A DNA stretch of 64,000 nucleotides from Hormiphora californensis (Eukaryota; Ctenophora; Tentaculata; Cydippida; Pleurobrachiidae), in NCBI GenBank assembly GCA_020137815.1, contig CM035355.1:6801097-6865096 (forward strand), read 5' to 3'. Numbering within the stretch: the stretch's first letter is position 1; each line of letters opens with the position of its first letter. The notes beneath the pieces are model-generated. The model worked only from the letters and a program-made list of their open reading frames with translations. It did not search any database and had not been told where the DNA came from. This document shows positions 35,947-47,486 of the stretch, one piece after another. Both the position numbers and the translations under genes were made by a program.

Positions 35947-38892
35947 ATGTTGTTTGTTAGTCCTCATCTCCCTCGTTCTTGTGGGTTCGGTGACCCCGGC
36001 TCCAACCACTGATCCAGAATGGGCGCCCACTACAGGACCTGATGTAACTAGTTCATCTCCTGCATCTGACAGTATTTGTGATGAGGTGAGGATTGAATTT
36101 TTAGTTATGTAACCATAGTTACCGCCTGACCGGCTGTGTAACCATAGCAACCACATTTAAAAATCCCCATTGGCTGTTTCTCTAAATGACGCCTTGTTTA
36201 GATTTTGTTTGGATCTGGGACCACTCAATGAAAACTACGGTCAGGATATTGCTCACAGACTTCACAGCATGGACCGTGGAAGATATCAAGTGAGATTTGT
36301 ATTGTTTGTAAGGAGTCTTAGAAACCTAGGTTTCTCCCTCTCTCGTCTGGGATTCCCTGTTAGTGCTCTCAAACAAGCCTTGGTTAGAGCAACGGTCAAG
36401 GCGAATTGTGTTTTCCCTAATTATTGCAGTATATAGCATAAGAAGAATGCAATAAATGAATTTTCCAAATATCCAGGTACTACTTTGGAGTCTCGGTTAC
36501 CCTTGACAACGGAATTCCTACGGTCAATACAAACCTGACAGCCAATGCAAAGAGAGTCTTGTCAGATGCTCCAGTTGCCGGATACGATGGAGCCTTCATG
36601 ACACAGGCAATGAAACAACTTGATAAGGTAACAAGCAGAAGTAATTGTAATTCAGAAGTAATTCAGAATCGTGACATTTTTGGTTTGGTTGTTTATCTGG
36701 GAATCTAAACAGTACCCACGGCATATTCCCGGACCATCCTCGGATTTATGTTGTCCTCATTCCTCATTTTAATTCTTGCACGGTGCTGAAATGAAACATT
36801 TTGTCCTTCAATTCCAGGTACTGAGAAATATGGATGACCCAGACTGGGCTATTGTCAATTACAGTTTGGTCGAGAAGATAACACATAGCTTCCACATGTC
36901 TGAACTTTGGGCCAGGTACAATATCAATATGACTGTTTACTAGAATAGTTTTACGGTTCAGGCTTGCCTTGCTCCGCCCTGCCTCAACAAAAAAGGTTTT
37001 GAACAAAACAAGGTTGGGTCTACAAACTCTTTTGTAGTACCTAGCTATAGGTTGAACGCATTATAACCGCTCTAATATCTATGCTATGATTACAGGGCCA
37101 AGTCTCACTACGACATTCTGACACTGAACCCTCTGTCGGATGAAGTCTGTGAGTGTCTAACCTCCTCTGAGTCTGACGTTATCCCTGCCCTTGAGTTACT
37201 AGCCCTGAAAATAAAATTCCCCGGCCTCACCTCCGGAACTCCACCTGCTGCACCACCCGCTGCCGATAAAGGTGAGTTTGACTGTAAGAGAAGGCTTATA
37301 AACTTTATATAGAAACGGGTAAAAAGGAGGTTTTAGTAATTGGACCTAGAGTTGCCTGAATGCTGATCAACTTGCATCCGGATACGCTGCTCATGGTTAG
37401 TATAAGTGTCTTGTAAAATTGTGCCGAATCTGATGTCTTCAAACAGAAATTGAGTGCAAGTTGTCACTGATGTTCAAATCAACGAACGATGAAAAATTTC
37501 TTCAGAGTCTAGAGGGGGTATCGATAACCGTGCCCCGCTTCTTATTGGTTATAGGATGTGGCTCCAACCCTCCGCCCTCCCTATAAAAACCTCATGAACC
37601 TCTGAAACTTTTTTCTGGCAAAGATGAAGATAACGATTATCCATAGATTCTGGATTCAAGTCAAAGGCATACCTTATAGCTTATATAGCGGGTAAATCGA
37701 AACCTATACAACACAGACGGCACCTCCGAAACTTTGACTTTACTGGCAGCGATGAAGATGTCATAAGGTAACTTTAATTTAACAATCTAGTTATCGCTTG
37801 ATGACCACATTTCAATATACTATACTAGTAGGCCCGTTCGCCCTACGGGCGAATTTCGGGGAAATGGTAGCTGGATTAGGGAACGCTGACATCACATGCA
37901 CCATCCGTTCCTAGCCTATCTCTCACTTTTTCCCTACCCATGTTGTACTGTACGCTCTGGGCTTCCTGACAATGTCAAGGTGCGAATTTAAGAGATCAAT
38001 GTCATGGAGGTGCAGTGCTGTTCCAGAAACTCATCACGTGAAAACTTCGCCGCTATGTAGCCGATTCGGAGATTTCTGTGTTCGACTGGAGTGATCACCC
38101 TTGGGCGACGTTGGGTAAAGCTATCCGTAGTCGTTGTCCGTTGATTGGCTCGCTTGAACACGTTGGCGTAATCTGTCATATTCTCTAGCCTGCTCTCTGA
38201 CAGCAGCAGATCTTCCGGACCCAGATGACTGTTGCCGAATAGCGCTTGGGGTGGAAGAGCTAGACATCAGGACAGAAGTAAAAGAAGGCACGTGCAGAAT
38301 TGAATTGGCCCTTGGTACCCAAAACTGCAACTGGGAGTGAGGTTTCTAAGTTGCTCTAATAATTGCACGTGCAAGTGTAGTTGCTAGGTGACATGTGTCA
38401 CACAATTTGCTTAGTAAGTAGTATGATTCTAGTAGGTTGGTATCGAAGACACCTCACACTCTGTTTCGCGTGCCGGCAAGGGAGGGGTAACTTCGTTACC
38501 AATCTATTAGGGTAGTTCGGCAGTTCAACGGAATATAAAATGAATCCCTAACAATTTACTGAAGATGATATAGACGTGACGTTAAATTCCCCCACCAGGA
38601 AAGCACAAGAGGAGCTAGTGGACGGAGATGAGGGCCTTGAAGAACATCTTGACAGTGAAGAGGGCTGGAACACTTGGAGAGAAGGTAACATTCACCTAGA
38701 CTCCCATTCATCAAAACAGAATTATCATCATGATTCATGATGTGTCCAAAATGTGTGAAAGGTCCAAAAAACACACCAACTAATATCATATTTAATTGTG
38801 TTGTTCTAAATCTATTTTTTGCAGGATTCAAGAATATGGATGACTTTGGAAACTATCAGTTTGCTGCCTACATGCACTGTAAACTAGGATAA
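35947..38892 (+). pseudogene. Gene B: frameshifted paralogue of gene C
   Basis: Eight exons are read: 35947-36085, 36202-36289, 36477-36627, 36818-36915, 37096-37271, 37647-37767, 38599-38684 and 38825-38892. Exons 3-8 are intact and code the family blocks (VLRNMDDPDWAI, HMSELWA, LALKIKFPG, NYQFAAYMHCKLG). Compared with C, exon 1 has one extra base in the signal peptide (GTTAGTCCTC against GTAAGCCTC), so the frame hits TGA. Exon 2 has two more extra G residues (CTGGGACC for CTGGACC, CATGGACC for CATGACC). Three +1 changes confined to two exons suggest a young pseudogene, though consensus error must be excluded. Exon 1 also lacks the 12-bp repeat of gene C. AATAAA at 38980. Confidence 0.7.
37808..38460. 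repeat. About 650-bp insertion in gene B intron 6
   Basis: The flanking sequence GATGACCA and CTGTTTCGCGTGCCGGCAAG is nearly contiguous in gene C, so this block is an insertion in B or a deletion in C. It starts with a GTTCGCCC-TACGGGCGAA palindrome and contains two short minus-strand open frames (38330-38121 and 38179-37988) that overlap in different frames; no family is recognised. Confidence 0.65.
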
Positions 38893-39122
38893 GAACTTGC
38901 TTTGTTTAAACACGGTGAAACAGGGTGGAGCAATGCAAATAAGAACCAGGGAGAAAGAAGTAGTTAGAAAAGGGACATTAATAAAAAATATAAAATCTAG
39001 TATTGACATTTAGTTTTCTTCTTATTCATTTATAAGTCTTTATGCTCAATAGAGTATGAGTAATTCAAATGGTCCAGTGTACTATGAATATTGACTCCCT
39101 TTACTTTTATATGAGCTTTGTG

Positions 39123-39161
39123 TTCGCCATGTATATGCATTGTAAACTCAAGGACTTTTAG
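39123..39161 (+). pseudogene. Truncated last-exon fragment of gene A
   Basis: The 39 bp code FAMYMHCKLKDF and a stop, matching the C-terminus of gene A (FAIYMHCKLRDF). The fragment is fused to the 3' flank of gene B and marks the duplication junction. Confidence 0.85.
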
Positions 39162-39345
39162 GCGACAGAAAAATACAGCGGGATTTGTAAAGAAAGTGTG
39201 ACATTTTTAGTTTATTACGTTAAAGAATATACAATGTTTTTTTGAAAATTTAACGATTAATTAAGCTTTACTTCAGTGAAACCGCCTAACTCATTATTTG
39301 TATGAGGGGGAAGATAATTAGATCTAGTAAATCTGGCGAGATAAG

Positions 39346-39462
39346 ACATCATGAACCGACCGAATCAGGAAATACTGGTCCCTGATTGGCTGATAACCAG
39401 CTACGTGACCTAAATAACGAGCTCTGATTGGTTGTTTACTTGGTCCGGTCGATTCCGATGAA
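39346..39462. repeat. MITE-like element upstream of gene C (copy 2 of the 5778 family)
   Basis: It runs from ATGAACCGACCGAATCAGG to GGTCCGGTCGATTCC and keeps the CTGATTGGCTGATAACCAG, ACGTGACCTAAATAACGAG and ATTGGTTG core of the copy at 5778. The equivalent position upstream of gene B lacks it. It lies about 145 bp upstream of the gene C start codon. Confidence 0.8.
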
Positions 39463-39605
39463 TCAATACTCGCAAATCTGGCTAAATTCTGCGTTAAATC
39501 GAGTCATTTCGCTGATAACACAAGTCACAACCTGATAAGAATTAACTAAATCTCTCCCCCCCCCATAAAAAGCAGCACCGGGAACACCATCACATTATTC
39601 GTAGA

Positions 39606-42046
39606 ATGCTGTTTGTAAGCCTCATCTCCCTCGCTCTTGTGGGTTCGGTGACCCCAACTCCAACTACCGATCCAGAATGGGTACCCACTACAGGACCTGA
39701 TGTAACTAGTTCCTCTCCTATAACTAGTTCCTCTCCTGACAGTATTTGTGATGAGGTGAGGATTGAGGGTTTAGATGGTAACCGGTTGGGTAACCATAGT
39801 TACCGCCTGACCGGTTGTGTAATCACTGGTTACTAAGTAGTAACGGGTAACCATAGCTCTGTTGTAATGATATGGACAATTGAGACTCGTTGAATTTCAG
39901 GATCAATAATTACGGGAATTTTCGCTGTACAATAGCATCATCAGCTCAAATTAATTTGTTTAAAGTAGTGTTGAAAAGTTTGTAACTTTTCCCGTAATTA
40001 TTGATCCTGAAATCCAACGAGTCTCAATTGTCCATATCATTACAACAGAATTATATCATCATGAGACTCATATCAAGCTGGACAACCAAACAATTGGTAA
40101 CCATAGCAACCACATTTTTTGTTTCTGCTCCTCTAAATGACGCCTTGTTTAGATTTTGTTTCGATCTGGACCACTCAATGAAAACTACGGTCAGGACATT
40201 GCTCACAGACTTCACAGCATGACCGTGGAAGATATCAAGTGAGTTTTTTATTGCTTGTAAGGAGTCTTAGAAACCTAGTGGCTAGTTTCTCCCTCTCCCA
40301 TCTCGGATTCTCTGTTAGTGCTCTCAAACAAGCCTTGGTTAGAGCAACAGTCAAGGAGAATTGTGTTTTCCCTAATTATTGCAGTATATAGCATAAGAAG
40401 AATGCAATAAATGAATTTTCCAGGTACTACTTTGGAGTCTCGGTTACCCTTGACAACGGAATTCCCACGGTCAATACAAACATGACAGCCAATGCAAAGA
40501 GAGTCTTGTCAGATGCCCCAGTTGCTGGATACGATGAGGCCTTCATGACACAGGCAATGAAACAACTTGATAAGGTAACAAGTAGGTGTATTGACAGTTT
40601 TTATCAGAATCTTGTACGATGTAAGAGATGTTTGGTTTGGTTTGGTTGTTCATCTGGGAATATAATTAGGTACCCACAGCATATTAATTATTTCCGGACC
40701 ATCCTTTTCTAACCATATTTATGTTGTCCTTATTATACTCTTGCACGGTGTTTAAGACATTTTGTCCTTCCAGGTACTGAGAAATATGGATGATCCAGAC
40801 TGGGCTATTGTCAATTACAGCTTGGTCGAGAAGATAACACACAGCTTCCACATGTCAGAACTTTGGGCCAGGTATAATACCAATTTGTACAATAGTTCTA
40901 CTGTTTGGGCTACAAATACTACCAAATCCTCCCAGAAATAAATACAGTGTGAGCAACACATCAAATTCGAAACTGATCTTGTGCAGTTACTATAAAATAT
41001 CAGTTTTAAATTTGATGTGTTGCTCACACCGTATTTATTTCTGTACTTAGCTCTAATATATCTATGCTATGATTACAGGGCCAAGTCTCACTACGAGATT
41101 CTGACACTGAACCCTCTGTCGGGTGAGGTCTGTGAGTGTTTAACCTCCTCTGAATCGGACGTTATCCCTGCCCTTGAGCTGCTAGCCCTGAAGATAAAAT
41201 TCCCCGGCCTCACCTCCGGAACTCCACCCGCTGCACCACCCCCCGCCGCTGCCGATAAAGGTGAGTTCAACTGTTCGATAGCCGAGTACTGAATTTGGTG
41301 CTAAACTAAACTAGAAGACAGCTCGTTTATATCTAAATTGAGAGTTGTCACAACTCCATCCTACGCCCTCCCTAGAAAAAGCTCATGACCATCTGAAACT
41401 TTTTTTCTGGCAAAGATGAAGATGATGATTATCCACAGATTCTGGATACAAGTCAAAGGCAGCTGCATACCGTATAGCTTACGATCTAAGTGCGGGTAAA
41501 TCGAAATCTATACAACACAGACGGCACCTCCGAAACTTTAACTTTTGTGGCAACGATAGAGATGTCATAAGGTAACTTTAATTTAATAATCTTGATGACC
41601 AAGACCTGTTTCGCGTGCCGGCAAGGGAGGGGTAACTTCGTTACCAATCTATTAGGGTAGTTCGGCAGTTCAACGGAATATAAAATGAATCCTTCTTAAA
41701 CTAAAAAATTTACCGGAGATAATATAGACGTGACGTTAAATTCCCCCACCAGGAAAGCACAAGAAGAGCTGGTGGACGGAGATGAGGGCCTTGAAGAACA
41801 TCTTGACAGTGAAGAGGGCTGGAACACTTGGAGAGAAGGTAATATTCACCTAGACTCCCATTCATCAAAACAGAATTATCATTATCATAAGATTGTGCCC
41901 GACTATGTAAAAGGCCCAAAAAACACACCAACTAATATTATATTTAATTTTGTTGTTCTAAATCTGTTTCTTTTGCAGGATTCAAGAATATGGATGACTT
42001 TGGAAACTATCAGTTTGCTGCCTATATGCACTGTAGACTGAGATAA
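39606..42046 (+). CDS. Gene C: intact secreted-type paralogue of the unrecognised family
   Basis: Eight exons are read: 39606-39755, 40153-40238, 40424-40574, 40774-40871, 41079-41260, 41439-41571, 41753-41838 and 41979-42046. All junctions are GT-AG and phases agree, giving 317 aa. Residues 1-14 (MLFVSLISLALVGS) form a signal peptide. A Thr/Pro/Ser-rich segment with a duplicated TSSSP follows. Then the conserved body has IAHRLHS, TVEDIKYYFGV, NGIPTVNTN, NMDDPDWAIV, HMSELWARAK, VCECLTSSES and ALELLALKIKFPG. A basic linker (HRRHLRNF) and the C-terminal block FKNMDDFGNYQFAAYM follow. No transmembrane anchor or catalytic motif is seen. A CATAAAAAG box lies about 42 bp upstream of ATG, in the sequence shared with gene B, and is a likely TATA-type element. 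Function is unknown. Confidence 0.75.
39861..40046. repeat. 186-bp foldback in gene C intron 1
   Basis: The arms GTTGTAATGATATGGACAAT... and their complement match over about 56 bp. The element is absent from gene B intron 1. Confidence 0.85.
40934..41042. repeat. 109-bp foldback in gene C intron 4
   Basis: AGAAATAAATACAGTGTGAG and onward pairs with its complement ending TATTTATTTCT, arms about 44 bp. It is absent from gene B intron 4. Confidence 0.85.
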
Positions 42047-42449
42047 GAACTTGTTTTGTTTAAACACGGTGAAACAAGGTGGAGCAAATTATAAGTATAA
42101 AAAGTAGTACATACTTTAAAACATACATACTTTAAAAACATACTTTAAAACGTACTTTAAAACGAGTTAGAAAAGAGACATTCATAAGATATAATATTCA
42201 GTATTGACATTTAGTTTTCTTCTTGTTCTTCTTATTCATTTATACAGTGGTTTAAATGTCCAATAGAATATGAACAATTCAATTGGTCCAGTGTACTATG
42301 ACACTGTATGAATATTGACTACCTTTTCTTTTATGAGCTTTGTGTGTTTATTATGGAACCTCTATACGTCGCCATTTGGATGACAAAGGTCCTGGCGCCA
42401 TATTCATGATATTGAGAACAAGGGGGCATTGCATCTATTGGACGACCTA

Positions 42450-43600
42450 ATCACTGCTAAACCTTTTTTCCCCTCCTAAAACCCCCTTGTCATCAATTTT
42501 TTGGGATAGCCCAAAAATTTATGCCCCCCCCCCCCCCCTTTTTTTTCCCTCATATATCAACCCGAAAATTTTTTCCCCCATCTCTTTTTTTTAACTTTAA
42601 AAGATGATAGGAAACGTTTTAAAAATTTCCCCCAAATTTCGAAAACCATTAAAATCCGTCACTACCCTACCCAACTTTCCAAAAACACGTTTCAGACCGA
42701 CAAATGATTATATTCCCAAAACCCGCATTTAAACACACACCCACACAGTTCACCTCTAATTAGGTTCACTCTCTCTCTCCCTTTTTGGGGGGGAGTTTAG
42801 AGGAGGGAGAGGGGAAAGAGAGAGGGGGAGAAGAGAGGAAGAAGAGAGGGGAGAGAGAGAGAAGAGTGGGTAGAGGAAATTTGAGAAAAAGAGGAGAAGA
42901 GAGGAGAGAGAGAAAGAGAAAAAGGGGAGAGGGGAGAGGGGGAAAGAAAAAGGCTAGGAGCGGGAGTTTATTTTCCCCAGTCCCTGCAGAATGACATAAA
43001 AGGTTTTAACACTCCCTTTTTCATACCTCCCCCCCAAAACCCCCTAATATTTCCCGTTGTTGGGCAATGGGGGGGGGGGCCCCCAGGGGTATTCCTTAAA
43101 TAAAGACATTACCCCCCCATTGGTGGGGGGCCCCGTGGGGGAAATTCGTTAAACCAGGGTATTCCGTAACCAAAGGGTAATTCCCTGTTTTAGAGTTTTG
43201 ACCCCCCAAAAGAGTGGGGGCTTCTTAGGTTTGAACAGGGTGGTTCCCTTTAGTTTTTTTAAAATTGTGAAAAAGGGGAGTGCCGATTCCCCCCATAGAG
43301 ATTATAATAGATATTAGAAAGATAGATATTAGAGGGGATAGATATTAGAGAGAGAGAGGGGGAGGGAGAAGAGGGGAGAAGAGATAAAAAAAAGGGGGAA
43401 TAAAAAAAAGATAAAAGGGGGAGGGGAAAAGAGGGGAGAGAGAAGAGAGAGAGGAGAGAGCGGCAAAAAAAAAAAGGTGTGAATGCGACTTCTACTTTCC
43501 CGGGTTTGTCTCCCCCAAAAAATTCGTTTTTCTTCAATTGTTCCCCCACATTGAAAAGCCCCAAATGAGCCCCCCACGAAAATACCTTTGATGATGACAC
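42450..43600. other. Probable low-quality sequence patch
   Basis: The texture is the same as at 18.4-19.24 and 31.54-32.62 kb: long C, G, A and T runs with GA-rich simple sequence inside (42800-42960, 43310-43460). No feature is called in it. Confidence 0.55.
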
Positions 43601-44855
43601 TTTGATGATGGTAAACTACGCTTTCCTTGAAAATTATGACAGGCGAAAGATCTAAATTCGGCCAGTATTGTGATAATATGTATTGAAATCAGACATAAAA
43701 TGTATCCGACAGGAACATGATACTAGCGTAAATCTAGAATTCGAGATCGGACAGAGAGTGAGGTCAAAATATGACTTTTAAATCACATTTTGGAGAGGAT
43801 TTGTGACGGAATTTAATACCCTGTAAACCTTGGGAAGTTGTAACTTGTAAGAAAAGAAATTTCAGCAAAGGCCAGACAGACCAGGGCTTGTAAAAAGACA
43901 GTAAAAACGGGTTTGTTTCTATGTTTTTTGCAATCTGAGCCAGTAATGATAGTAACCAACACACTCCCCCGGTGCATATGTCGTATGAGTGTAGACATTT
44001 ACAGAGTGTGTCAAAATGGCGAGAGATAGCGGGGAGATGAAGTCTGGAGAGAGGGGATGAAGACCAAAAAGGTAGGAAATTGGTACGGAAAAAGTGAGAA
44101 AGAGAGGAAATTTTAAAAGGGAGGGAGTGATATTAACAGGCAAGGGGAGAAGAAAATAAGGAATGGGGGGGGGTGAAGAAGACATTTAAATGTTAAAGAC
44201 TCTGACATTTTTTGGAGGAATCCCAATCCCAATTAACCATTGAATGTTACTTTGCTAACTGCATATCACAGCAACCCAAAACATGTTCGATACTGCTACA
44301 ATGTAGTGTTTGGAGTGGGTGTGACACCAGGTAGTGGAGGAGAAGTGGAAATACTAAAATAGTGGAAACCGTAAAACCTCTGTTTTACACACACACACAT
44401 GTGTCAACCTGGTTATTGTGGAAAACACAAACTGACAGACACACAAACACACCTGCATATCATTCGGCGAGGAATAGGTTTGAGATCTTGCGAGGTTTAT
44501 CCTTAGCCCCCCACCCTTCTAGCGATCACAAGCCACCATTGTTCTGCTCTTCTCCAGCTCTTCTCTATATTGTCGATTTTGTACTATTCGTTCTTTTCTT
44601 TCTTTCTCTCTCTCTCCCAGTGCAATTTGTATAAGAATAAGACAATGATTATCATTAGCTAATCGCTTTCTGCAGTAGCCCACGACAGCTGCTCCCTCCT
44701 CTAACTATGACATTTCTATCTTTCTATCTTATTTCCTCCCCTTCCTCTCAGTTACTTCCCCAGCATGTGTTCCTGCCCCTGAGGGGGATGAACACGTGTC
44801 CCGGTCCAACTTATCGGTTACCATGGCTACTTGCAAGAGAGGGAGGGAGAGAGAG

Positions 44856-44913
<58 letters not shown>

Positions 44914-44931
44914 GAAGAGAGAGAGAGGAGC

Positions 44932-45018
<87 letters not shown>

Positions 45019-45273
45019 CAGAGAGAGAGATCATTGTGTAGTAATTATAATGATCACTGCTGAAGCAGTACCATGAGAAAATGAGTGATTTAGAGACGAT
45101 AAAATAGAAAATGAAGCCAAGAAACTTTGATCGGCCGAGATAATGAAGAAAGTTCTGTAACATGATTCAAATTTTACCATCCTTTTGACACCCGGATTCA
45201 CTACATCCAATTAGGCCATATTGGGCAATATTACCTCCAGCTATTTCCTGGCACTCCCCAGCAAGTGCGTGTG

Positions 45274-45319
<46 letters not shown>

Positions 45320-45789
45320 GATAGAGAGAGACAGAGAGAGAGGAAGGGAGAGAACTACATTTTATATCTTTACACATGTGTTGTTGATTGCAAACTGACC
45401 ACATGGAATGTAAAAGAGGGGGGAAGTCGAGTCTTTTAGGGGCCTCCCTTTGACCCATCTCGCACCCTCCCTCACTCTCTTTTTCTCTCACAAAGTTCCC
45501 TCATCACAAAGTTCGTCTCGCTCACCCCCCCCCCCCCGGCATCTCTATCTCGGACTCGTCATCACAACATTGAAACCTTTCATACAAGTGTCTCGTTCCT
45601 CTATCTCTCTCTCTCTCTCCCGCTCTATCTCCCTTGAATATCTCTCACACGGTGGGTTCATAGGTGCGTGGGAAAAAGTACTGATATAAATATGTGCGGG
45701 AGGAGGATGAGTGTAAAATATAAATTATGTGTCAGCAGTGAATTTATACGACGGCACCCCGGCCATGTTTCAGATTTGTACTGATTTTT

Positions 45790-45955
45790 AAGTCCATTTT
45801 TTGCAACTGTTCACCCCAAACTCGTGCATGTGTGATAAATTTATATTTTTTGATGTGTGCACCACACGTTAACATGTGATAGGAGCACAAAAAATCCGTG
45901 CACGAAAAGGGATGAACAATTGTAAAAGGGGTGAACAATTGAGAAAAAAAATTAT
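45790..45955. repeat. Foldback MITE-like element (family copy 2)
   Basis: TAAGTCCATTTTTTGCAACT, then GTTCACCCC at the left and GGGGTGAACAATTG at the right, with a TTAACATGTGATAGGAGCAC core. These are the same modules and order as the copy at 2842-2998, but diverged, with the right end partly duplicated (two copies of GATGAACAATTG/GGTGAACAATTG). Confidence 0.65.
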
Positions 45956-46114
45956 CCAGCCCTCAACACCAGAGAGTTAGTCGCTGCACTAACTAGCTCT
46001 AGAACACTGGACCGTCAAAAGTACGTTAAATGTGTGTGGGTCTTACACTCGCACACTCCCTTCTCTGCAGTAAGGGTTAGCAGCTCCTGTTTAAGTACTT
46101 AGCTAAAGTGAGAG

Positions 46115-46162
<48 letters not shown>

Positions 46163-46357
46163 AGGGGGAGGTGTTACCCTAGCTCTCTTCCCTCGCACAA
46201 TAAGATCTTAGCGGGGGAGGGCTACACGGAAATGGCACGCTCAACAATTACACACCACATATACTACTACTGCACTTGCACTCCCTTTTTCTCTCTCACT
46301 CTATCTCTATCTCTTTCTCTTCTCTAACTCATCTTAATTTCTCTCTTTTTTTCTTAC

Positions 46358-46811
46358 CGTGACTTGACTCCAAGGAGATCAGGCGACTCGTCAAGTTTAT
46401 CAGAAACCTAAAGATAGACACAAAATTGTAAATGAACCAACATTGGAGTATTTGTCTTGACCCAAAATCAATATCAATTTGAAACAAGTGAGTGACAAAC
46501 TTGTAAACTAGATATGTATAATGAAACCAGCACTTTGAAAATACATGGTACATACACAGTACGTATTAGTAAATAAAAAGAGATATCCAAAATGTGTAAA
46601 TCTATAAAATGTGTATGGAAATTATATCCATGATAATGACATACCCAGATGCGCTGACAGGATATTTCCCGACGTACTGCCAGAAATTGATAACTTCTAG
46701 AGGATAACCGGCCCTGGGTTGAATGTTAAGGAAGCCACTGTTATCAAGAAACTTTGCCATGACATAGCAAACATTCGCCTCCTCCTCTCCAGGCATTTCC
46801 GCAGAGGGAAG
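46358..46811 (-). CDS. Two exons of an unrecognised gene
   Basis: Exon 46811-46645 (acceptor AACTTTAG, donor GTATGT) and exon 46407-46358 (acceptor ATCTTTAG, donor GTAAGA) join in phase. They code LPSAEMPGEEEANVCYVMAK, FLDNSGFLNI, YPLEVINFWQYVGKYPV and FLINLTSRLISLESSH. The composition is that of a globular protein. No further exon on either side could be placed with confidence, and no family is recognised. Confidence 0.45.
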
Positions 46812-46929
46812 CTAAAGTTGAAAAATAATTGGTCCCAAGGCAAAGTAACAATTACAAAACTATCTCTACGGATAAATAGTAACTATAACTGTAAGTAATC
46901 ATAGCACTGGCAAGTGCCCCGGGCCCAAA

Positions 46930-46990
46930 AGGGGGGTGTGGGGGCACAGCCCCCACCATAAACGGGGGTGTGGGGGCAGAGCCCCCACCT
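46930..46990. repeat. Two tandem hairpins based on GGTGTGGGGGC
   Basis: GTGGGGGCACAGCCCCCAC and GTGGGGGCAGAGCCCCCAC are short perfect hairpins in tandem. They lie in a stretch (46812-47486) without a supported gene. Confidence 0.6.
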
Positions 46991-47486
46991 TAGAAATACC
47001 CTCTAACTCAAAAAACAAAAGAGAGAGCACACGCAACACTTCTACACACAAGCGCGTGAAAACCTGCCAGTGCTACTATATACCATTGCAGATTTCGGGG
47101 TTTTTGATGCTTTAAAAAAGCATGTTCCAGATGAAGTAGAGAGCTGAAATTTTGTACTCTGAGGGCCCTCATATAGGAGAAGAGGCATGCAAATTTTCAG
47201 AACGATCGGATGTAAGATAAAAATTTGCCAGAGGGGTCCCAAAATGCAAAAATGTAAGGAGGGGGAGGGGAGGGGAGGAGGACGCTTTTTTATCTTTGAG
47301 TGTTCTCCTAAACCACAAATAGTAGAGACTTGCCGTTTGGAACAGTGGTTCCTTACATCATTGCGCTCGGTAATAGCTTTGTGAGAACTTCGAAATCGCC
47401 ATAGTTCATTAATTATTCATTAATTAGTCATTAAATATTCATTTAAAACATGGTCGCGATATGACACGACTTGAAGGTCATAGAAT

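Larger units (their letters stand above)
35561..42344 (+). repeat. Direct segmental duplication, two units
   Basis: Unit 1 is 35561-39122 and unit 2 is 39123 to about 42344. Unit 2 begins with the last 39 bp of the gene A coding sequence and its 3' flank (TTCGCCAT...GGACTTTTAGG), as does 35561 onward, and both end in ATGAGCTTTGTG. The units carry gene B and gene C. Introns align closely, so the event is recent. Length differences are explained by insertions in each copy. Confidence 0.9.
42047..46357. other. Repeat-rich, no firm gene
   Basis: The first 300 bp is the gene C 3' flank, including a TACTTTAAAACATAC-type tandem repeat at 42110-42165. A low-quality patch follows (42450-43600), then (GA)n tracts at about 44862-45020, 45281-45345 and 46113-46160. 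An open plus-strand segment at 44763-44830 (CVPAPEGDEHVSRSN) after CCCCAG could be an exon, but its antisense reads equally well, so I do not call it. Confidence 0.45.

Noticed and set aside
44729-44830. Possible exon reading VPAPEGDEHVSRSN on plus or MVTDKLDRDTCSSP on minus
   Set aside because: Both strands are open with usable splice-like ends and neither joins to a neighbour, so no strand can be chosen.
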